From: Blautia obeum ATCC 29174
GTDB lineage: Bacteria > Bacillota > Clostridia > Lachnospirales > Lachnospiraceae
Assembly (NCBI RefSeq): GCF_025147765.1
Contig: NZ_CP102265.1
Span: forward strand, 3,137,001 to 3,201,000
Reading direction: 5' to 3'
Length of the DNA stretch: 64,000 bases
Shown here one piece after another: positions 24,454-34,205 of the stretch. The translations under genes and the position numbers were made by a program. How positions within the stretch are numbered: position 1 is the first letter of the stretch; each line of letters begins with the position of its first letter. A model generated the notes under the pieces. It did no database searches, was not told the origin of the DNA, and saw only the letters and a list, made by a program, of their open reading frames with translations.

Positions 24454-27063
24454 TTATTTACCATAGTATGCTTTCAGGTAGATTTCTTTCAGTTCTGCAA
24501 TAAGTGGATATCTCGGGTTTGCACCGGTACACTGGTCATTAAATGCCTGTTCACTCATCTCATCCAGAGTCTCAAGGAAGTATTTCTCATCTACACCATA
24601 ATCTTTGATCGTAGGTTTGATCTCAATAATCTTCTTGAGTTCTTCCAGTTTATCCAGAAGTTTCTCAAATACTTCTTTGTCATCTTTTCCTGTCAGTCCT
24701 ACAAAACGTCCGATCTCTGCATAACGTGCCAGTGTCTTTGGATACTGATACTGCGGGAAAGTACCCATCTTGGTCGGAACTTCATCAGCATTATAACGCA
24801 TAACATCTGTCAGAACCAGAGCATTTGCGATACCGTGCGGGATGTGATGGAAAGCACCCAGTTTGTGAGCCAGGGAGTGGTTTACTCCAAGGAATGCATT
24901 TGCAAATGCCATACCGGCCATGCAGGATGCATTTGCCATATGATCTCTTGCTTCTACATCATTTCCATCTCTGTATGCTCTTGGCAGATAATCAAATACA
25001 AGTTTGATCGCACGGAGAGCAAGTCCATCTGTGTAGTCAGAAGCCATCATAGAAACATATGCTTCGATCGCATGTGTCATAACATCGATACCAGAAGCAC
25101 TTGTCAGTCCTTTTGGTGCACTCATCATGTTGTCGGTATCCACGATTGCCATATCCGGCATCAGTTCATAGTCAGCCAGTGGCCATTTAATTCCTGTTTC
25201 TTTGTCTGTAATGATGGCAAACGGTGTTACCTCAGATCCTGTACCGGAAGATGTAGGTACAGCGATAAAGTAAGCTTTTTTACCCATTTTCGGGAATGTA
25301 TAGATTCTCTTACGGATATCCATGAAATCCATTGCCATGTCATCGAAGTCTGCATCCGGATTTTCATAAAGAACCCACATGATCTTACCGGCATCCATTG
25401 CAGATCCACCGCCCATTGCGATGATGCAGTCTGGTTCAAATGCGCGCATTGCTGCTGCACCTGCTTTTGCAGAAGCCAGAGACGGATCAGGTTCTACATC
25501 AGAGAAGCATGTATGAACAATTCCCATCTCATCCAGTTTATCTTCAATTTTCTTTGTATATCCATTCTTGTACAGGAAGGAGTCTGTTACGATGAAGCAG
25601 CGTTTCTTGCCCATCACATTTTTCAGCTCATCCAGAGCAACCGGCAGGCAGCCTTTTTTGAAGTAAACTTTTTCCGGGGTTCTCATCCAGAGCATGTTCT
25701 CTCTCCTCTCAGCAACAGTCTTGATATTAATCAGATGTTTCACACCAACGTTTTCAGATACAGAGTTTCCACCCCAGGAACCACAGCCAAGTGTCAGAGA
25801 TGGTACGAGTTTGAAGTTGTAAAGATCTCCGATACCACCCTGAGAAGATGGAGTATTGATCAGGATTCGGCAGGTCTTCATTGCTGCTGCATGTTTTGCC
25901 ATTTTTTCTTTCTCATTCACATTGATATACAGAGAAGAGGTATGTCCATATCCACCGTCAGCTACAAGCTGTTCTGCTTTTGCGATCGCTTCGTCGAATG
26001 TTTTTGCCTTGTACATGGCAAGTACCGGAGAAAGTTTCTCGTGTGCAAACTCTTCACTGATATCTACAGATTCTACTTCACCGATCAGGATCTTGGTTTC
26101 TGCCGGAACTGTAACGCCTGCCATCTCTGCAATCGTAGCAGCTTTCTGTCCAACGATCTTGGCATTCAGTGCACCATTGATCAGGATTGTTTTTCTTACT
26201 TTTTCAATCTCATCTTTCTTCAGGAAGTAGCATCCTCTGTACTGAAATTCTTCTTTAACTGCTTTATATACACCTTCGAGAACTGTTACGGACTGTTCGG
26301 ATGCACAGATCATACCATTATCAAATGTTTTGGAGTGAATGATAGAGTTTACTGCCAGACGAACATCTGCAGTGTCATCAATGATAACCGGTGTGTTTCC
26401 GGCGCCAACTCCAAGTGCCGGTTTTCCGGAAGAATATGCCGCTTTAACCATTCCAGGACCACCTGTTGCAAGAATGATGTCAGCTTCTTTCATTACAAGA
26501 TTTGTAAGTTCAAGGCTCGGTACATCGATCCATCCGATGATGCCTTCCGGAGCACCTGCTTTTACGGCAGCTTCCAGAACAACTCTTGCAGCTTCAATCG
26601 TACTTCCTTTTGCACGAGGATGTGGGCTGATGATGATCGCATTTCTGGTTTTTAACGCGATCAGCGTTTTAAAGATTGCTGTGGAAGTCGGGTTTGTAGT
26701 TGGAATAACTGCCGCGATCAGACCGATCGGCTCCGCAATCTTCTTGATTCCATAAACCGGATCTTCTTCAAGAACACCACAGGTTTTGGTGTTTTTATAC
26801 GCATTGTAGATATATTCTGCTGCATAATGATTTTTGATGACCTTATCTTCAACGATACCCATTCCAGTTTCTTCAACAGCAGCTTTTGCAAGCGGGATAC
26901 GTGCTTTATCAGCTGCAGTTGCAGCAGCTTTGAAGATTTTATCTACCTGCTCCTGTGTATAAGTGGCGAAAAGTTTCTGTGCTTCTTTCATCGCAGCGAT
27001 CTTTGCTTCCAGTGCTTCCGGAGTATCAATGATTGCCGGGATGTGGGTTTCTTTCTTTGCCAT
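24454..27063 (-). CDS. adhE: Bifunctional acetaldehyde-CoA/alcohol dehydrogenase
   Basis: AdhE converts acetyl-CoA to acetaldehyde and then ethanol, consuming two NADH, and forms filaments called spirosomes. The 869-residue protein has an aldehyde dehydrogenase half (about 1-440) with the catalytic Cys in NGMICASEQS. The Fe-dependent alcohol dehydrogenase half (about 455-869) has MGGGSAMDAGK, GIDVMTHAIEAYVS and NHSLAHKLGAFHHIPHG, which supply the metal ligands. I use ATG 27063 behind AGGAGG rather than an ATG 23 codons earlier. It has a near-consensus promoter with about 100 bases of leader. Confidence 0.97.
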   Translation of the reverse strand: MAKKETHIPAIIDTPEALEAKIAAMKEAQKLFATYTQEQVDKIFKAAATAADKARIPLAKAAVEETGMGIVEDKVIKNHYAAEYIYNAYKNTKTCGVLEEDPVYGIKKIAEPIGLIAAVIPTTNPTSTAIFKTLIALKTRNAIIISPHPRAKGSTIEAARVVLEAAVKAGAPEGIIGWIDVPSLELTNLVMKEADIILATGGPGMVKAAYSSGKPALGVGAGNTPVIIDDTADVRLAVNSIIHSKTFDNGMICASEQSVTVLEGVYKAVKEEFQYRGCYFLKKDEIEKVRKTILINGALNAKIVGQKAATIAEMAGVTVPAETKILIGEVESVDISEEFAHEKLSPVLAMYKAKTFDEAIAKAEQLVADGGYGHTSSLYINVNEKEKMAKHAAAMKTCRILINTPSSQGGIGDLYNFKLVPSLTLGCGSWGGNSVSENVGVKHLINIKTVAERRENMLWMRTPEKVYFKKGCLPVALDELKNVMGKKRCFIVTDSFLYKNGYTKKIEDKLDEMGIVHTCFSDVEPDPSLASAKAGAAAMRAFEPDCIIAMGGGSAMDAGKIMWVLYENPDADFDDMAMDFMDIRKRIYTFPKMGKKAYFIAVPTSSGTGSEVTPFAIITDKETGIKWPLADYELMPDMAIVDTDNMMSAPKGLTSASGIDVMTHAIEAYVSMMASDYTDGLALRAIKLVFDYLPRAYRDGNDVEARDHMANASCMAGMAFANAFLGVNHSLAHKLGAFHHIPHGIANALVLTDVMRYNADEVPTKMGTFPQYQYPKTLARYAEIGRFVGLTGKDDKEVFEKLLDKLEELKKIIEIKPTIKDYGVDEKYFLETLDEMSEQAFNDQCTGANPRYPLIAELKEIYLKAYYGK

Positions 27064-27173
27064 TTGTGAATCCTCCTGTTTTTCTGTTATGATATGAGCC
27101 TTATTCTTTAGTCCGATAAACAATTCCGTCAATTTATTAACGTTAATTATTTATCAATGATTGATATGCGCTT

Positions 27174-27202
27174 ATTATACGGGTTCGTTAATCATTTGTC
27201 AA
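27174..27202 (-). promoter_or_regulatory. Consensus promoter of adhE
   Basis: TTGACA (27202-27197) and TATAAT (27179-27174) on the minus strand have a 17-base spacer, a perfect sigma-70 match. An ATTAACGTTAAT palindrome lies downstream in the leader at about 27136-27147. Confidence 0.85.
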
Positions 27203-27210
27203 TCTGTATT

Positions 27211-27229
27211 TTGTTAAAATTTCAAACAA
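27211..27229. promoter_or_regulatory. Possible Rex-like site upstream of adhE
   Basis: TTGTTAAAATTTCAAACAA has TTGTTA and AACAA half-sites like the Rex consensus TTGTTAAnnnnTTAACAA, but with one extra base and mismatches. It abuts the -35 box. Rex control of adhE by NADH/NAD ratio is common in Clostridia, hence the suggestion. Confidence 0.25.
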
Positions 27230-27550
27230 ATTGTTTCTTACATTTTCGCCATTAATCAGCATTTTATACAATCCGTATTTTCATCATTCCTCTTAATTCC
27301 CAGGCAAAAAATTTGATATACACCTGTTTTCAAAGTCTGTTTCCTCGATTTCATGCTCATAAGATTGTGATTTTCATAACAAAATTTTCTATTTTTTCCT
27401 GTCATATTTCTCCACCCCTTTTCATAGATTAAATGATGGGAAACAGAAATCCAAATCAAGATTCCCGCACACGGGTTGCATTCCAGCTAACGCTGGCAAC
27501 GCGACTGTTTAACTTTGATTTAACGCAAATCACGTACAGATTTATTACTG
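27230..27550. other. Intergenic stretch between divergent adhE and the alarmone synthetase gene
   Basis: No convincing gene is present. Two small hairpins, CCCGCACACGGG (27464-27475) and CCAGCTAACGCTGG (27483-27496), stand 70-100 bases before the synthetase start and may lie in its leader. A 49-codon minus-strand frame was considered and set aside. Confidence 0.4.
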
Positions 27551-27563
27551 GAGGAGTATTCTA

Positions 27564-28259
27564 ATGGGAACGGGAAATGCATTACGGGCAACAGAAACAT
27601 TTACACTGATACAATTAGAGGAAGAAAGACAGAAATTGAAAAAGAAAGAACTTCTTAAGAGCATGCTGACCGACAGTGAATTTAGCATTAAAGGACAATG
27701 TGCCATCAATCTTATGATGACCAAACTCGACATCATCAACACATTTCTGCTGATGAAATATAAACGGAATTTTATTCAGATGAAAACCTGGAGACTCAAA
27801 AGCTATGACAGTGTCTGCAAAAAAATGCAGAAAAAAGGACTGGAGCTGAATTTTGATCTGGCACTGGAAAAGATCAATGACCTGATCGGTGTTCGTGCTG
27901 TATGTGCTTATGTAGATGATATTTACAAAGTGGCTGACCTGATCGAAAAACAACAGGATATCCATATCCTGAAAATCAAAGATTATGTACAGCAGCCAAA
28001 GAAATCCGGCTATCAAAGCCTTCATCTGATTCTGGAAATTGCAATTCCATTCCAGAAAGAAAACCAGTGGATCAAACTGGAATTGCAGCTTCGAACTGCT
28101 GCCATGGATTACTGGGCCAACCTCGACCATCAATTGCGTTACAAACGCGGACAAAAGCAGGCAGCAGTGATCAATGAAGAATTACAGCAGTGTGCTTCTG
28201 TGATCACACAGCTCGATCAGAAAATGCTGGATATCCGTAAAAAAATTGACAAGATCTGA
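27564..28259 (+). CDS. Small alarmone synthetase (RelA/SpoT-domain (p)ppGpp synthetase)
   Basis: The 231-residue protein is a stand-alone RelA_SpoT synthetase domain that would transfer pyrophosphate from ATP to GDP or GTP. Motifs are KSYDSVCKKMQKKG (G-loop side), DLIGVRAVCAYVDDIYKVADL, KKSGYQSLHLIL and LELQLRTAAMDYWANLDHQLRYK. There is no hydrolase (HD), TGS or ACT domain, so it belongs with the RelQ/RelP/YjbM class. GGAGG precedes the ATG. A strong terminator follows. It is monocistronic. Confidence 0.92.
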   Translation: MGTGNALRATETFTLIQLEEERQKLKKKELLKSMLTDSEFSIKGQCAINLMMTKLDIINTFLLMKYKRNFIQMKTWRLKSYDSVCKKMQKKGLELNFDLALEKINDLIGVRAVCAYVDDIYKVADLIEKQQDIHILKIKDYVQQPKKSGYQSLHLILEIAIPFQKENQWIKLELQLRTAAMDYWANLDHQLRYKRGQKQAAVINEELQQCASVITQLDQKMLDIRKKIDKI

Positions 28260-28295
28260 CCAGCGCACCACCGGTGCTTCCTCGATATGCACTGC

Positions 28296-28343
28296 AAAAG
28301 ACGCAGGGGCATGACCAAAAAAGTCAGCTCCTGCGTCTTTTTT
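28296..28343 (+). terminator. Intrinsic terminator after the alarmone synthetase
   Basis: AAAAGACGCAGG pairs with CCTGCGTCTTTTTT, with a second inner GAC/GTC stem. The T-tract makes it efficient on the plus strand, and the A-tract lets it serve the minus strand too. Confidence 0.9.
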
Positions 28344-28411
28344 ATCTGTTTTTACTCTTATAAATTTCTATTATACATTTTACAAATTCGTGTACTGTAC
28401 ATTCCGGCTTC

Positions 28412-29599
28412 CTACAGCCCATACTCTGCTGCCAGCTTCTCAAATTCAGGCAGAGAATTCTGAATCGTCTCGTAAGATACACAATATGCCAGTCTTACAT
28501 ATCCAGGGCAGGCAAAGGAGCTTCCCGGAACCATCAGGATATTATATTTCTTACCGGCCTCGCAGAACTGCTTCTCATCTGCAACCGGAGATTTCACAAA
28601 CAGATAAAATGCGCCCTGTGGTTTGATACATTCAAATCCACATTCTTTAAGGCCATTGTAAAGTGCCAGACGGTTTCTGTCATAAGCAGCCACATCCACT
28701 TCTGCATCTACGCATTTCTGGATAACTTTCTGCATAAGGGATGGTGCATTAACACTTCCAAGTACACGGTTTGCAATTGCTGCTGCTGTGATGACTGTTG
28801 CGCTGTCTTCCAGTTCATCCGGGATGACCAGATATCCAATACGCTCTCCCGGCAGAGACAGAGATTTGCTATAGGAATATCCTACAACCGTATTCTTATA
28901 ATATTTCGTCAGATATGGAACTTCTACGCCATCATAAGCCAGTTCTCTGTACGGTTCATCCGAAATCAGATAGATCACAGAACCAAACTCCTGCTGTTTT
29001 TTCTCGAGGATCGCAGCAAGTTCTTTGATCGTCTCCTCAGAATAAACAACACCGGTCGGGTTATGTGGCGTATTTACGATCACTGCACGGGTATTGGCTG
29101 TAATCTTCTCTTCCAGTTCTTTCAGATTTGGCTGGAAAGTCTCTGTATTAGGAGAGATTTCCACAAGCTTACCGTCATAGTTACGTACATATGCACCGTA
29201 TTCCAGAAAGTACGGTGCAAAAACGATCACTTCCTCGCCCGGATTCAGTATCGTCTTGAGGATGACATTCAGACCGCTGGCAGCACCAACTGTCATGATC
29301 AGATTATGTGCAGAAAAAGCTGTCCCGAAACGGCGGTTCAGAGACTGCGCGATCGTTTCTCTGACATCCTCAAAGCCTGCGTTGCTCATATATCCGTGGA
29401 GAACAGTCGGTTCTTCGTTGTTTACAAGATCTATGATTGCCTCGCGTACGCAATCCGGTGCTGGAACACTTGGGTTACCAAGGCTGAAGTCATAGACTTT
29501 GTCTGCACCATACTTTGCCCGGAGACGATTTCCTTCTTCGAACATCATACGAATTGCTGAATTGTTCTGTACAAAAGGTTTCATTTTTTCTGCTATCAT
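28412..29599 (-). CDS. PLP-dependent class I aminotransferase (aspartate/aromatic type)
   Basis: The 395-residue fold-type I enzyme has SLGNPSVPAPD, GAASGLNVIL, NTPHNPTGVVYS, the ISDEPYREL Asp, the PLP-Lys in GYSYSKSLSLPGERIGY and the carboxylate-binding Arg in VRLAYCVS. It transfers an amino group between an amino acid and 2-oxoglutarate. The exact substrate is not readable. It lies 22 bases after a sodium:amino-acid symporter gene, so it probably acts on the amino acid that the symporter imports. Confidence 0.88.
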   Translation of the reverse strand: MIAEKMKPFVQNNSAIRMMFEEGNRLRAKYGADKVYDFSLGNPSVPAPDCVREAIIDLVNNEEPTVLHGYMSNAGFEDVRETIAQSLNRRFGTAFSAHNLIMTVGAASGLNVILKTILNPGEEVIVFAPYFLEYGAYVRNYDGKLVEISPNTETFQPNLKELEEKITANTRAVIVNTPHNPTGVVYSEETIKELAAILEKKQQEFGSVIYLISDEPYRELAYDGVEVPYLTKYYKNTVVGYSYSKSLSLPGERIGYLVIPDELEDSATVITAAAIANRVLGSVNAPSLMQKVIQKCVDAEVDVAAYDRNRLALYNGLKECGFECIKPQGAFYLFVKSPVADEKQFCEAGKKYNILMVPGSSFACPGYVRLAYCVSYETIQNSLPEFEKLAAEYGL

Positions 29600-29621
29600 A
29601 ATTTATGCCCCCTCTTATTTC

Positions 29622-31094
29622 TTACTTCTTGTTTTTCTTACTATGTCCGAATACGATCCATCCTACCAATATCAGCATTGCGATGCCCACGATCATCCAT
29701 GGAATCAGATAAGTATTTCCTTTCGGCTGGAACATATCATAATAACCTTTCAGATAAATAATCGCTACAACGACCGGAATTACCCACAACATGTAATTTC
29801 TGATACATGTCGGGAATTTTATTCCCTTTCCAGTATTGGCTTCCTTAATGAAGTTGTCCCATCCCCACCCATTCTTAGATGCACAGAAGATTACAAAGAT
29901 TACTGAACCAAGTGGCAGGATATTATTGGAAATAATAAAATCTTCCAGATCCATGATATTTGTTCCTTCACCGAGGATCTGAATTCCGGACCATGGTCCG
30001 AAGCCAAGAATTGCCGGCATGGAAAGAATAATGAGCAGAACGATATTAAATAAAACTGCTTTATTACGTTTCCAGCCCCACAGATCCATTGCGAAGGACA
30101 GAATGTTCTCAAATACTGCAATAACCGTAGACAGTGCCGCAAAGGACATAAACAGGAAAAACAGAGCTCCCCAGAGTCTTCCACCTGCCATCTGGTTGAA
30201 TACGTTTGGCAGAGTGATGAATACAAGTCCCGGTCCCGCACCAGGCTCTACGTTAAATGCAAAACATGCCGGAATGATGATAAGACCAGCCATCAGTGCT
30301 ACAAATGTATCCAGGATCAGGATATTAATACTTTCTCCTGCAAGGGTACATTCCTTTCCCATATAGCTTCCGAAGATCTCCATCGCACCGATACCGATAC
30401 TCAAAGTAAAGAATGCCTGTGACAGCGCACCAAAGATCACGTTTCCAAGACCTGCCGCACGGATATTGTCGAGGTTTGGTACAAGGTAAAATTTAACACC
30501 TTCCATCGCTCCGTCCAGCGTTACAGAATGAACAGCCAGCACCACGATCAGTGCCAGAAGACAGATCATCATAACCTTTGTGATACGTTCAATTCCATTC
30601 TGAAGTCCCAAAGAACAAACACCAAAGGCAAGAAGGACTGCAACGATCATCCAGCCGGTCATTGTTCCGGTAGATGTCATCAGGTTTGAGAAAAAGCCAC
30701 TCACTTCATCAGAAGAAGCTCCGCTCAGTTTCCCGGTCGCCATAACATAACCGTAGTACATCATCCATCCTGCTACCATGGTATAAAACATCATCAGCAT
30801 ATAATTACCGATCATTCCCATATAGCTGTACTTATGGAAATTGGAACCCTCCGGCTCCAGTTTGTGAAATGCTCTTGCCGTACTCAGTCTGCTGCTTCGT
30901 CCTACTGCAAATTCACTTACAAGAATTGGCAGGCCAAGCAGAACGAGAAAGACAAGATAGATCAGGATAAAAGCAGCTCCTCCATATTTTCCTGTCATGT
31001 ATGGGAATTTCCATACGTTTCCAAGACCTACTGCACACCCTGCAGAAACCAGGATGAATCCAAGTCTTGAGCCAAATGTTTCTCTTTCTTTCAA
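29622..31094 (-). CDS. Sodium-dependent amino-acid transporter, SNF/NSS family
   Basis: This LeuT-like symporter has about twelve membrane segments and the family signature RLGFILVSAGCAVGLGNVWKFPY at the N-terminus, where the unwound TM1 binds substrate and Na+. I prefer TTG 31094 as the start. The GGAGG that would serve it (eight bases upstream) overlaps an ATG at 31109, and that ATG has no site of its own. The aminotransferase gene follows in the same unit. The substrate is probably a neutral or aromatic amino acid, by family analogy. Confidence 0.88.
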   Translation of the reverse strand: MKERETFGSRLGFILVSAGCAVGLGNVWKFPYMTGKYGGAAFILIYLVFLVLLGLPILVSEFAVGRSSRLSTARAFHKLEPEGSNFHKYSYMGMIGNYMLMMFYTMVAGWMMYYGYVMATGKLSGASSDEVSGFFSNLMTSTGTMTGWMIVAVLLAFGVCSLGLQNGIERITKVMMICLLALIVVLAVHSVTLDGAMEGVKFYLVPNLDNIRAAGLGNVIFGALSQAFFTLSIGIGAMEIFGSYMGKECTLAGESINILILDTFVALMAGLIIIPACFAFNVEPGAGPGLVFITLPNVFNQMAGGRLWGALFFLFMSFAALSTVIAVFENILSFAMDLWGWKRNKAVLFNIVLLIILSMPAILGFGPWSGIQILGEGTNIMDLEDFIISNNILPLGSVIFVIFCASKNGWGWDNFIKEANTGKGIKFPTCIRNYMLWVIPVVVAIIYLKGYYDMFQPKGNTYLIPWMIVGIAMLILVGWIVFGHSKKNKK

Positions 31095-31148
31095 AAAAAT
31101 TTCCTCCATTCTAAATCCGATTCATTACATTTTCGTCGAATCTTATCT

Positions 31149-31184
31149 ATTATAACACAAGGACAGTTCAATGTGAACTGTCCT
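31149..31184 (-). promoter_or_regulatory. Promoter overlapped by a terminator-like hairpin (symporter gene)
   Basis: TTCACA (31177-31172) and TATAAT (31154-31149) on the minus strand are 17 bases apart. The same DNA forms the perfect stem AAGGACAGTTCA/TGAACTGTCCTT (31159-31184), which may end transcription of the binding-protein gene upstream. Confidence 0.45.
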
Positions 31185-31232
31185 TGCCGGAGTTGAAAAC
31201 TATTTATGACACCCTTTTGCCATTATCATATA

Positions 31233-32354
31233 TTATTTTGAATAAAGATAATTACTGTTGGTCTCATCGCTGATATTTGATGCATCAATCCATTCTGGCT
31301 CAAGAAGAACATTCTTTTCTACTTCCGCAGCCTTCTGAACATCCGTGGACATTGCCTGTGCAGCCGCAATGATCGTCTGATATCCTATAGCATATGGATC
31401 CTGTGATACTGTTCCAAGTTCCTGTCCATCTGCAATCGCTTTCTGCTGAACAGTCGTCGCATCAACTCCAACCATAACCGGAGCCTTCTCTCCCTTATCA
31501 AGACCAAGATACAGATCTGAAACATCTTCATTTGTGCAGAACACTCCGCTCAGATCCGGATATCTGTTAAGTACATCTGCCATTGCAGTTTCCATATCAT
31601 CTACTTTATCTGTATACAATTCACTTACGATCGTAATATCCGGATACTCCATAAGGGTTTCTTTGAATCCCTCCACTCGTTTCTGGGAACTTTCTGTCTT
31701 TTCCTGGGCAGAAAATACTGCAATCTTACCAGACCCGCCAATAGCGTCTGCCAGTTTTTCTGCGGCAAGCTTTCCTACATATGTATTATCGGTTCCGCGA
31801 AATGCTGCCACAAGTTCATCTTCATTAACATTAGAATCGAATACTACGACCGGAATTCCGTTTTCACTTGCTGCTTCAAGCTGTGCCTGACAGGATTCAA
31901 TGTCACTTGCAGACATACAAAGAACCGTTGGATTCTCCGCAATTACCGCATCAAGCGTATTGATCTGTGTTTCTACATCCTGTTCATCGGAAGGTCCTTC
32001 AAATGTCATAGTGACTGCATCATCAGAAGAAAAATCATATGCTGTATTGATATCCTTCACAGCATCTTCCATGCCCCGGTGAACAAGTTTCCAGTATTCT
32101 CCATCTGTAGCCTTGCTTACAACAGCAATCCTGCTCCCTGTCCCAATTGTGATGGAAGTATCTATCTTGGATGCACTGTCCTCTTCCTCACCTGTTACTT
32201 CTTCTGATTCATTTTGAGCTTTCTCGTTATCCGGCAGTTCATCTTCTGCCTGCACATCCGCAACAAAATTACCAAAGCCATCCATTATACCGGCTTCTCC
32301 TGCCACTGCAGCCACACCTGCAAGAAGAAGCACCACAACAGCTGCTTTTTTCAT
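31233..32354 (-). CDS. Sugar-type periplasmic-binding-protein-fold solute-binding protein (orphan)
   Basis: The 373-residue protein has a signal sequence (MKKAAVVVLLLAGVAAVAGEAG, no lipobox) and an acidic spacer. A ribose/LacI-type Peripla_BP_4 domain follows: RIAVVSKATDGEYWKLVHRG, NTLDAVIAENPTVLCMSASD, PVVVFDSNVNEDELVAAF, VFCTNEDVSDLYLGL and VMVGVDATTVQQKAI. Such proteins bind sugars, purines or autoinducers for ABC importers or sensors. No permease, ATPase or kinase gene is adjacent, so its partner is unknown. I use ATG 32354 behind AGAGGAAAA. Without a lipobox it may be released or stay anchored by the uncut signal. Confidence 0.8.
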   Translation of the reverse strand: MKKAAVVVLLLAGVAAVAGEAGIMDGFGNFVADVQAEDELPDNEKAQNESEEVTGEEEDSASKIDTSITIGTGSRIAVVSKATDGEYWKLVHRGMEDAVKDINTAYDFSSDDAVTMTFEGPSDEQDVETQINTLDAVIAENPTVLCMSASDIESCQAQLEAASENGIPVVVFDSNVNEDELVAAFRGTDNTYVGKLAAEKLADAIGGSGKIAVFSAQEKTESSQKRVEGFKETLMEYPDITIVSELYTDKVDDMETAMADVLNRYPDLSGVFCTNEDVSDLYLGLDKGEKAPVMVGVDATTVQQKAIADGQELGTVSQDPYAIGYQTIIAAAQAMSTDVQKAAEVEKNVLLEPEWIDASNISDETNSNYLYSK

Positions 32355-32506
32355 CGTATTTTCCTCTTTTCTGAATATATTTTTATACAAATGCGCTCTG
32401 TTACCGTTATCTTTCTACATTATACACATTTTCTTTTTTGCGTCTATAGATTTCATAGTTTTTTCATCTTTTAGAGGAAAATACGGCAATTTTACCAGTT
32501 TTAAAA

Positions 32507-33217
32507 TCACGGATTTGGGAAACCTGCAAAACTTTCTCCATTCGGAGTTACCTGAAACTCCATCTTCTTTCCGGTAATCGGATGACGAAATATCAGATGA
32601 CAGGAACACAATCCAAGTGGTAATTGAGATATCTCTCCTGGATTATATTTACGGTCACCAAGAAGCGGCATTCCTGCATGCGCCATCTGTACACGTATCT
32701 GATGATGACGACCGGTTTCCAAATGAATTTTTATAAGGATTCTTTTTCCGCTCTCTGTCCTCTCATCTGAAATTTGATGTATAACCTCATAATCTAAAAC
32801 TGCTTTTTTAGCTCCGCTCGTCTTTGATGTTACTACTTCAGAAGTATTGGTTCTTCCATTTTTTATCAGATAATCTTCCAGTCGTCCCTGGTGTTTCTCC
32901 GACATCCTGTCTGTCACTGCCAGATATTCTTTGACAATATTTCCCGTTGTAATCTGCCTCGTCAGACCAGCTGCTGCTTTTTTATTCTTTGCAAATACCA
33001 GAACCCCTTCAACCGGTTGATCCAGTCTGTGCACAACTCCCAGATAAGGAACTGTTTCCGTATTTTTTAAAGCCAGATAATTCTTTAAAGAACTTTCCAT
33101 ATCTGCAGCTCCAATTCGTGCATTTTGAACTGCAATACCCGCAGCTTTATGGCATACCAGAATGTCTTTATCCTCAAATATGATCATATCTTCTATACTA
33201 TTCTTATTATTCCACAT
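32507..33217 (-). CDS. RluA-family pseudouridine synthase (short form)
   Basis: The 236-residue protein has the catalytic motif GVVHRLDQPVEGVLVFAKN (Asp in HRLD), KEYLAVT, LETGRHHQIRVQMAHAGMPLLGD and the closing RHPITGKK. It lacks an N-terminal S4 domain, so it resembles the RluC/RsuA-like short synthases common in Firmicutes. It should convert uridine to pseudouridine in rRNA or tRNA, but the site cannot be told. Confidence 0.9.
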   Translation of the reverse strand: MWNNKNSIEDMIIFEDKDILVCHKAAGIAVQNARIGAADMESSLKNYLALKNTETVPYLGVVHRLDQPVEGVLVFAKNKKAAAGLTRQITTGNIVKEYLAVTDRMSEKHQGRLEDYLIKNGRTNTSEVVTSKTSGAKKAVLDYEVIHQISDERTESGKRILIKIHLETGRHHQIRVQMAHAGMPLLGDRKYNPGEISQLPLGLCSCHLIFRHPITGKKMEFQVTPNGESFAGFPNP

Positions 33218-33293
33218 AAAAAAAGCTCTCCCTTTTATGCTTTCGCACTTTCTATGGAGAGTATATCGTAAAAAACTTTTTTATACAACAGTC

Positions 33294-34199
33294 AGACGGT
33301 CATCACTTCTCTTAACAATTACTTTTCATAATCCTGAAATGATGACCGTCTTAACAATCTTCAATATTCAATTTTAATTTACCTCTTTGTTCTTTCAAAA
33401 CTTTTCGTCTTGTTTGCTGATTGAAATCCTCTGATACCTCTTATAGTATACTTCCTTCAATCTTCTGTATTCAGTTTTTATTATATATATTATATCGTGT
33501 CTTTATTCGGTTACAGTTCATTTAATTTCCTGCTCATAAACGATATGATGTTTATCATTCGATTCATTTAGAAAGTTCATAGAGTCGAAATTATAATTTA
33601 CGGATTATAATTCCATTTTGAAATAATCTCTGAAATCTTTTCCGTCAGACTAGAGCAGCTTCAAACTTAACTTCTTAAATTTCAAACTGTTTTCTTCGGG
33701 AATAAGGTTTCTGTTATTTCTGTTTAATATCTTTTGTGAGAAGATATTCTTCTGATGTAAAGCTTTGATTCATATAACTCACGTTTATGGATCGCAATAT
33801 TTGAAAATGTTTCTTTACACAGATTCAAAAATCTTTATATCAGGTTTGTGACAGTTATTCAATATGAGTAATCAATTCTATATACCTGTAATACGTTTAT
33901 AAAGATTATCCTTTTTCTGAAAGTCCTGTTCACCAGGTAATATATTTAATATTCTCTTCCGAATGTATTCCGATAATCTGATTTAAATAATGGATAATTT
34001 ATGTATCAGGTCTTTCTTGCAGGAAACTTGATTTCTGCCACTTCTCATATTGAAAATGATTGACTACTTTCCCAACGGTATCACCTTTACCCTTTCATTT
34101 AATTTCATCCTTTTCATGTAACATTTATATATATGCTATGAATTGAATGATTTTTAAATTTGTTACTTCTTCGTTTTATTTTCTCTCTTTTCTTTTGAT
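33294..34199 (-). other. Putative ~0.9-kb transcript without an intact ORF (large ncRNA or decayed gene)
   Basis: From the strong promoter at 34206-34234 the minus strand runs through AT-rich, purine-biased sequence to a 12-bp perfect hairpin (AGACGGTCATCA/TGATGACCGTCT at 33294-33351). No frame stays open beyond about 35 codons. An 11-base complement (34044-34054 with 33858-33868), nested shorter stems such as CCTGGTGAACAGG and a GCAGAAA/TTTCCTGC hairpin allow an RNA fold. Protein-like fragments in changing frames (for example GKVVNHFQYEKWQKSS, and another reading ILNILPGEQDFQKKD) allow a decayed gene instead. I cannot decide between the two. Confidence 0.4.
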
Positions 34200-34205
34200 G
34201 TCATT

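Noticed and set aside
24835..26655. 606-codon open frame antisense to adhE
   Set aside because: It lies wholly inside adhE on the other strand, is rich in Cys/His/Phe and has no recognisable domain or ribosome site; it is a by-product of adhE codon bias.
27253..27410. 49-codon minus-strand frame (MTGKNRKFCYE..) with a GGTGGAG-like site upstream
   Set aside because: It has no recognisable family, lies in AT-rich intergenic DNA and shows no promoter; support is too weak to list as a gene.
34060..34090. T-box-like string (GGTGATACC) in the AT-rich transcript
   Set aside because: The TGGN bulge sequence, Stem I features and an adjacent aminoacyl or amino-acid gene are missing.
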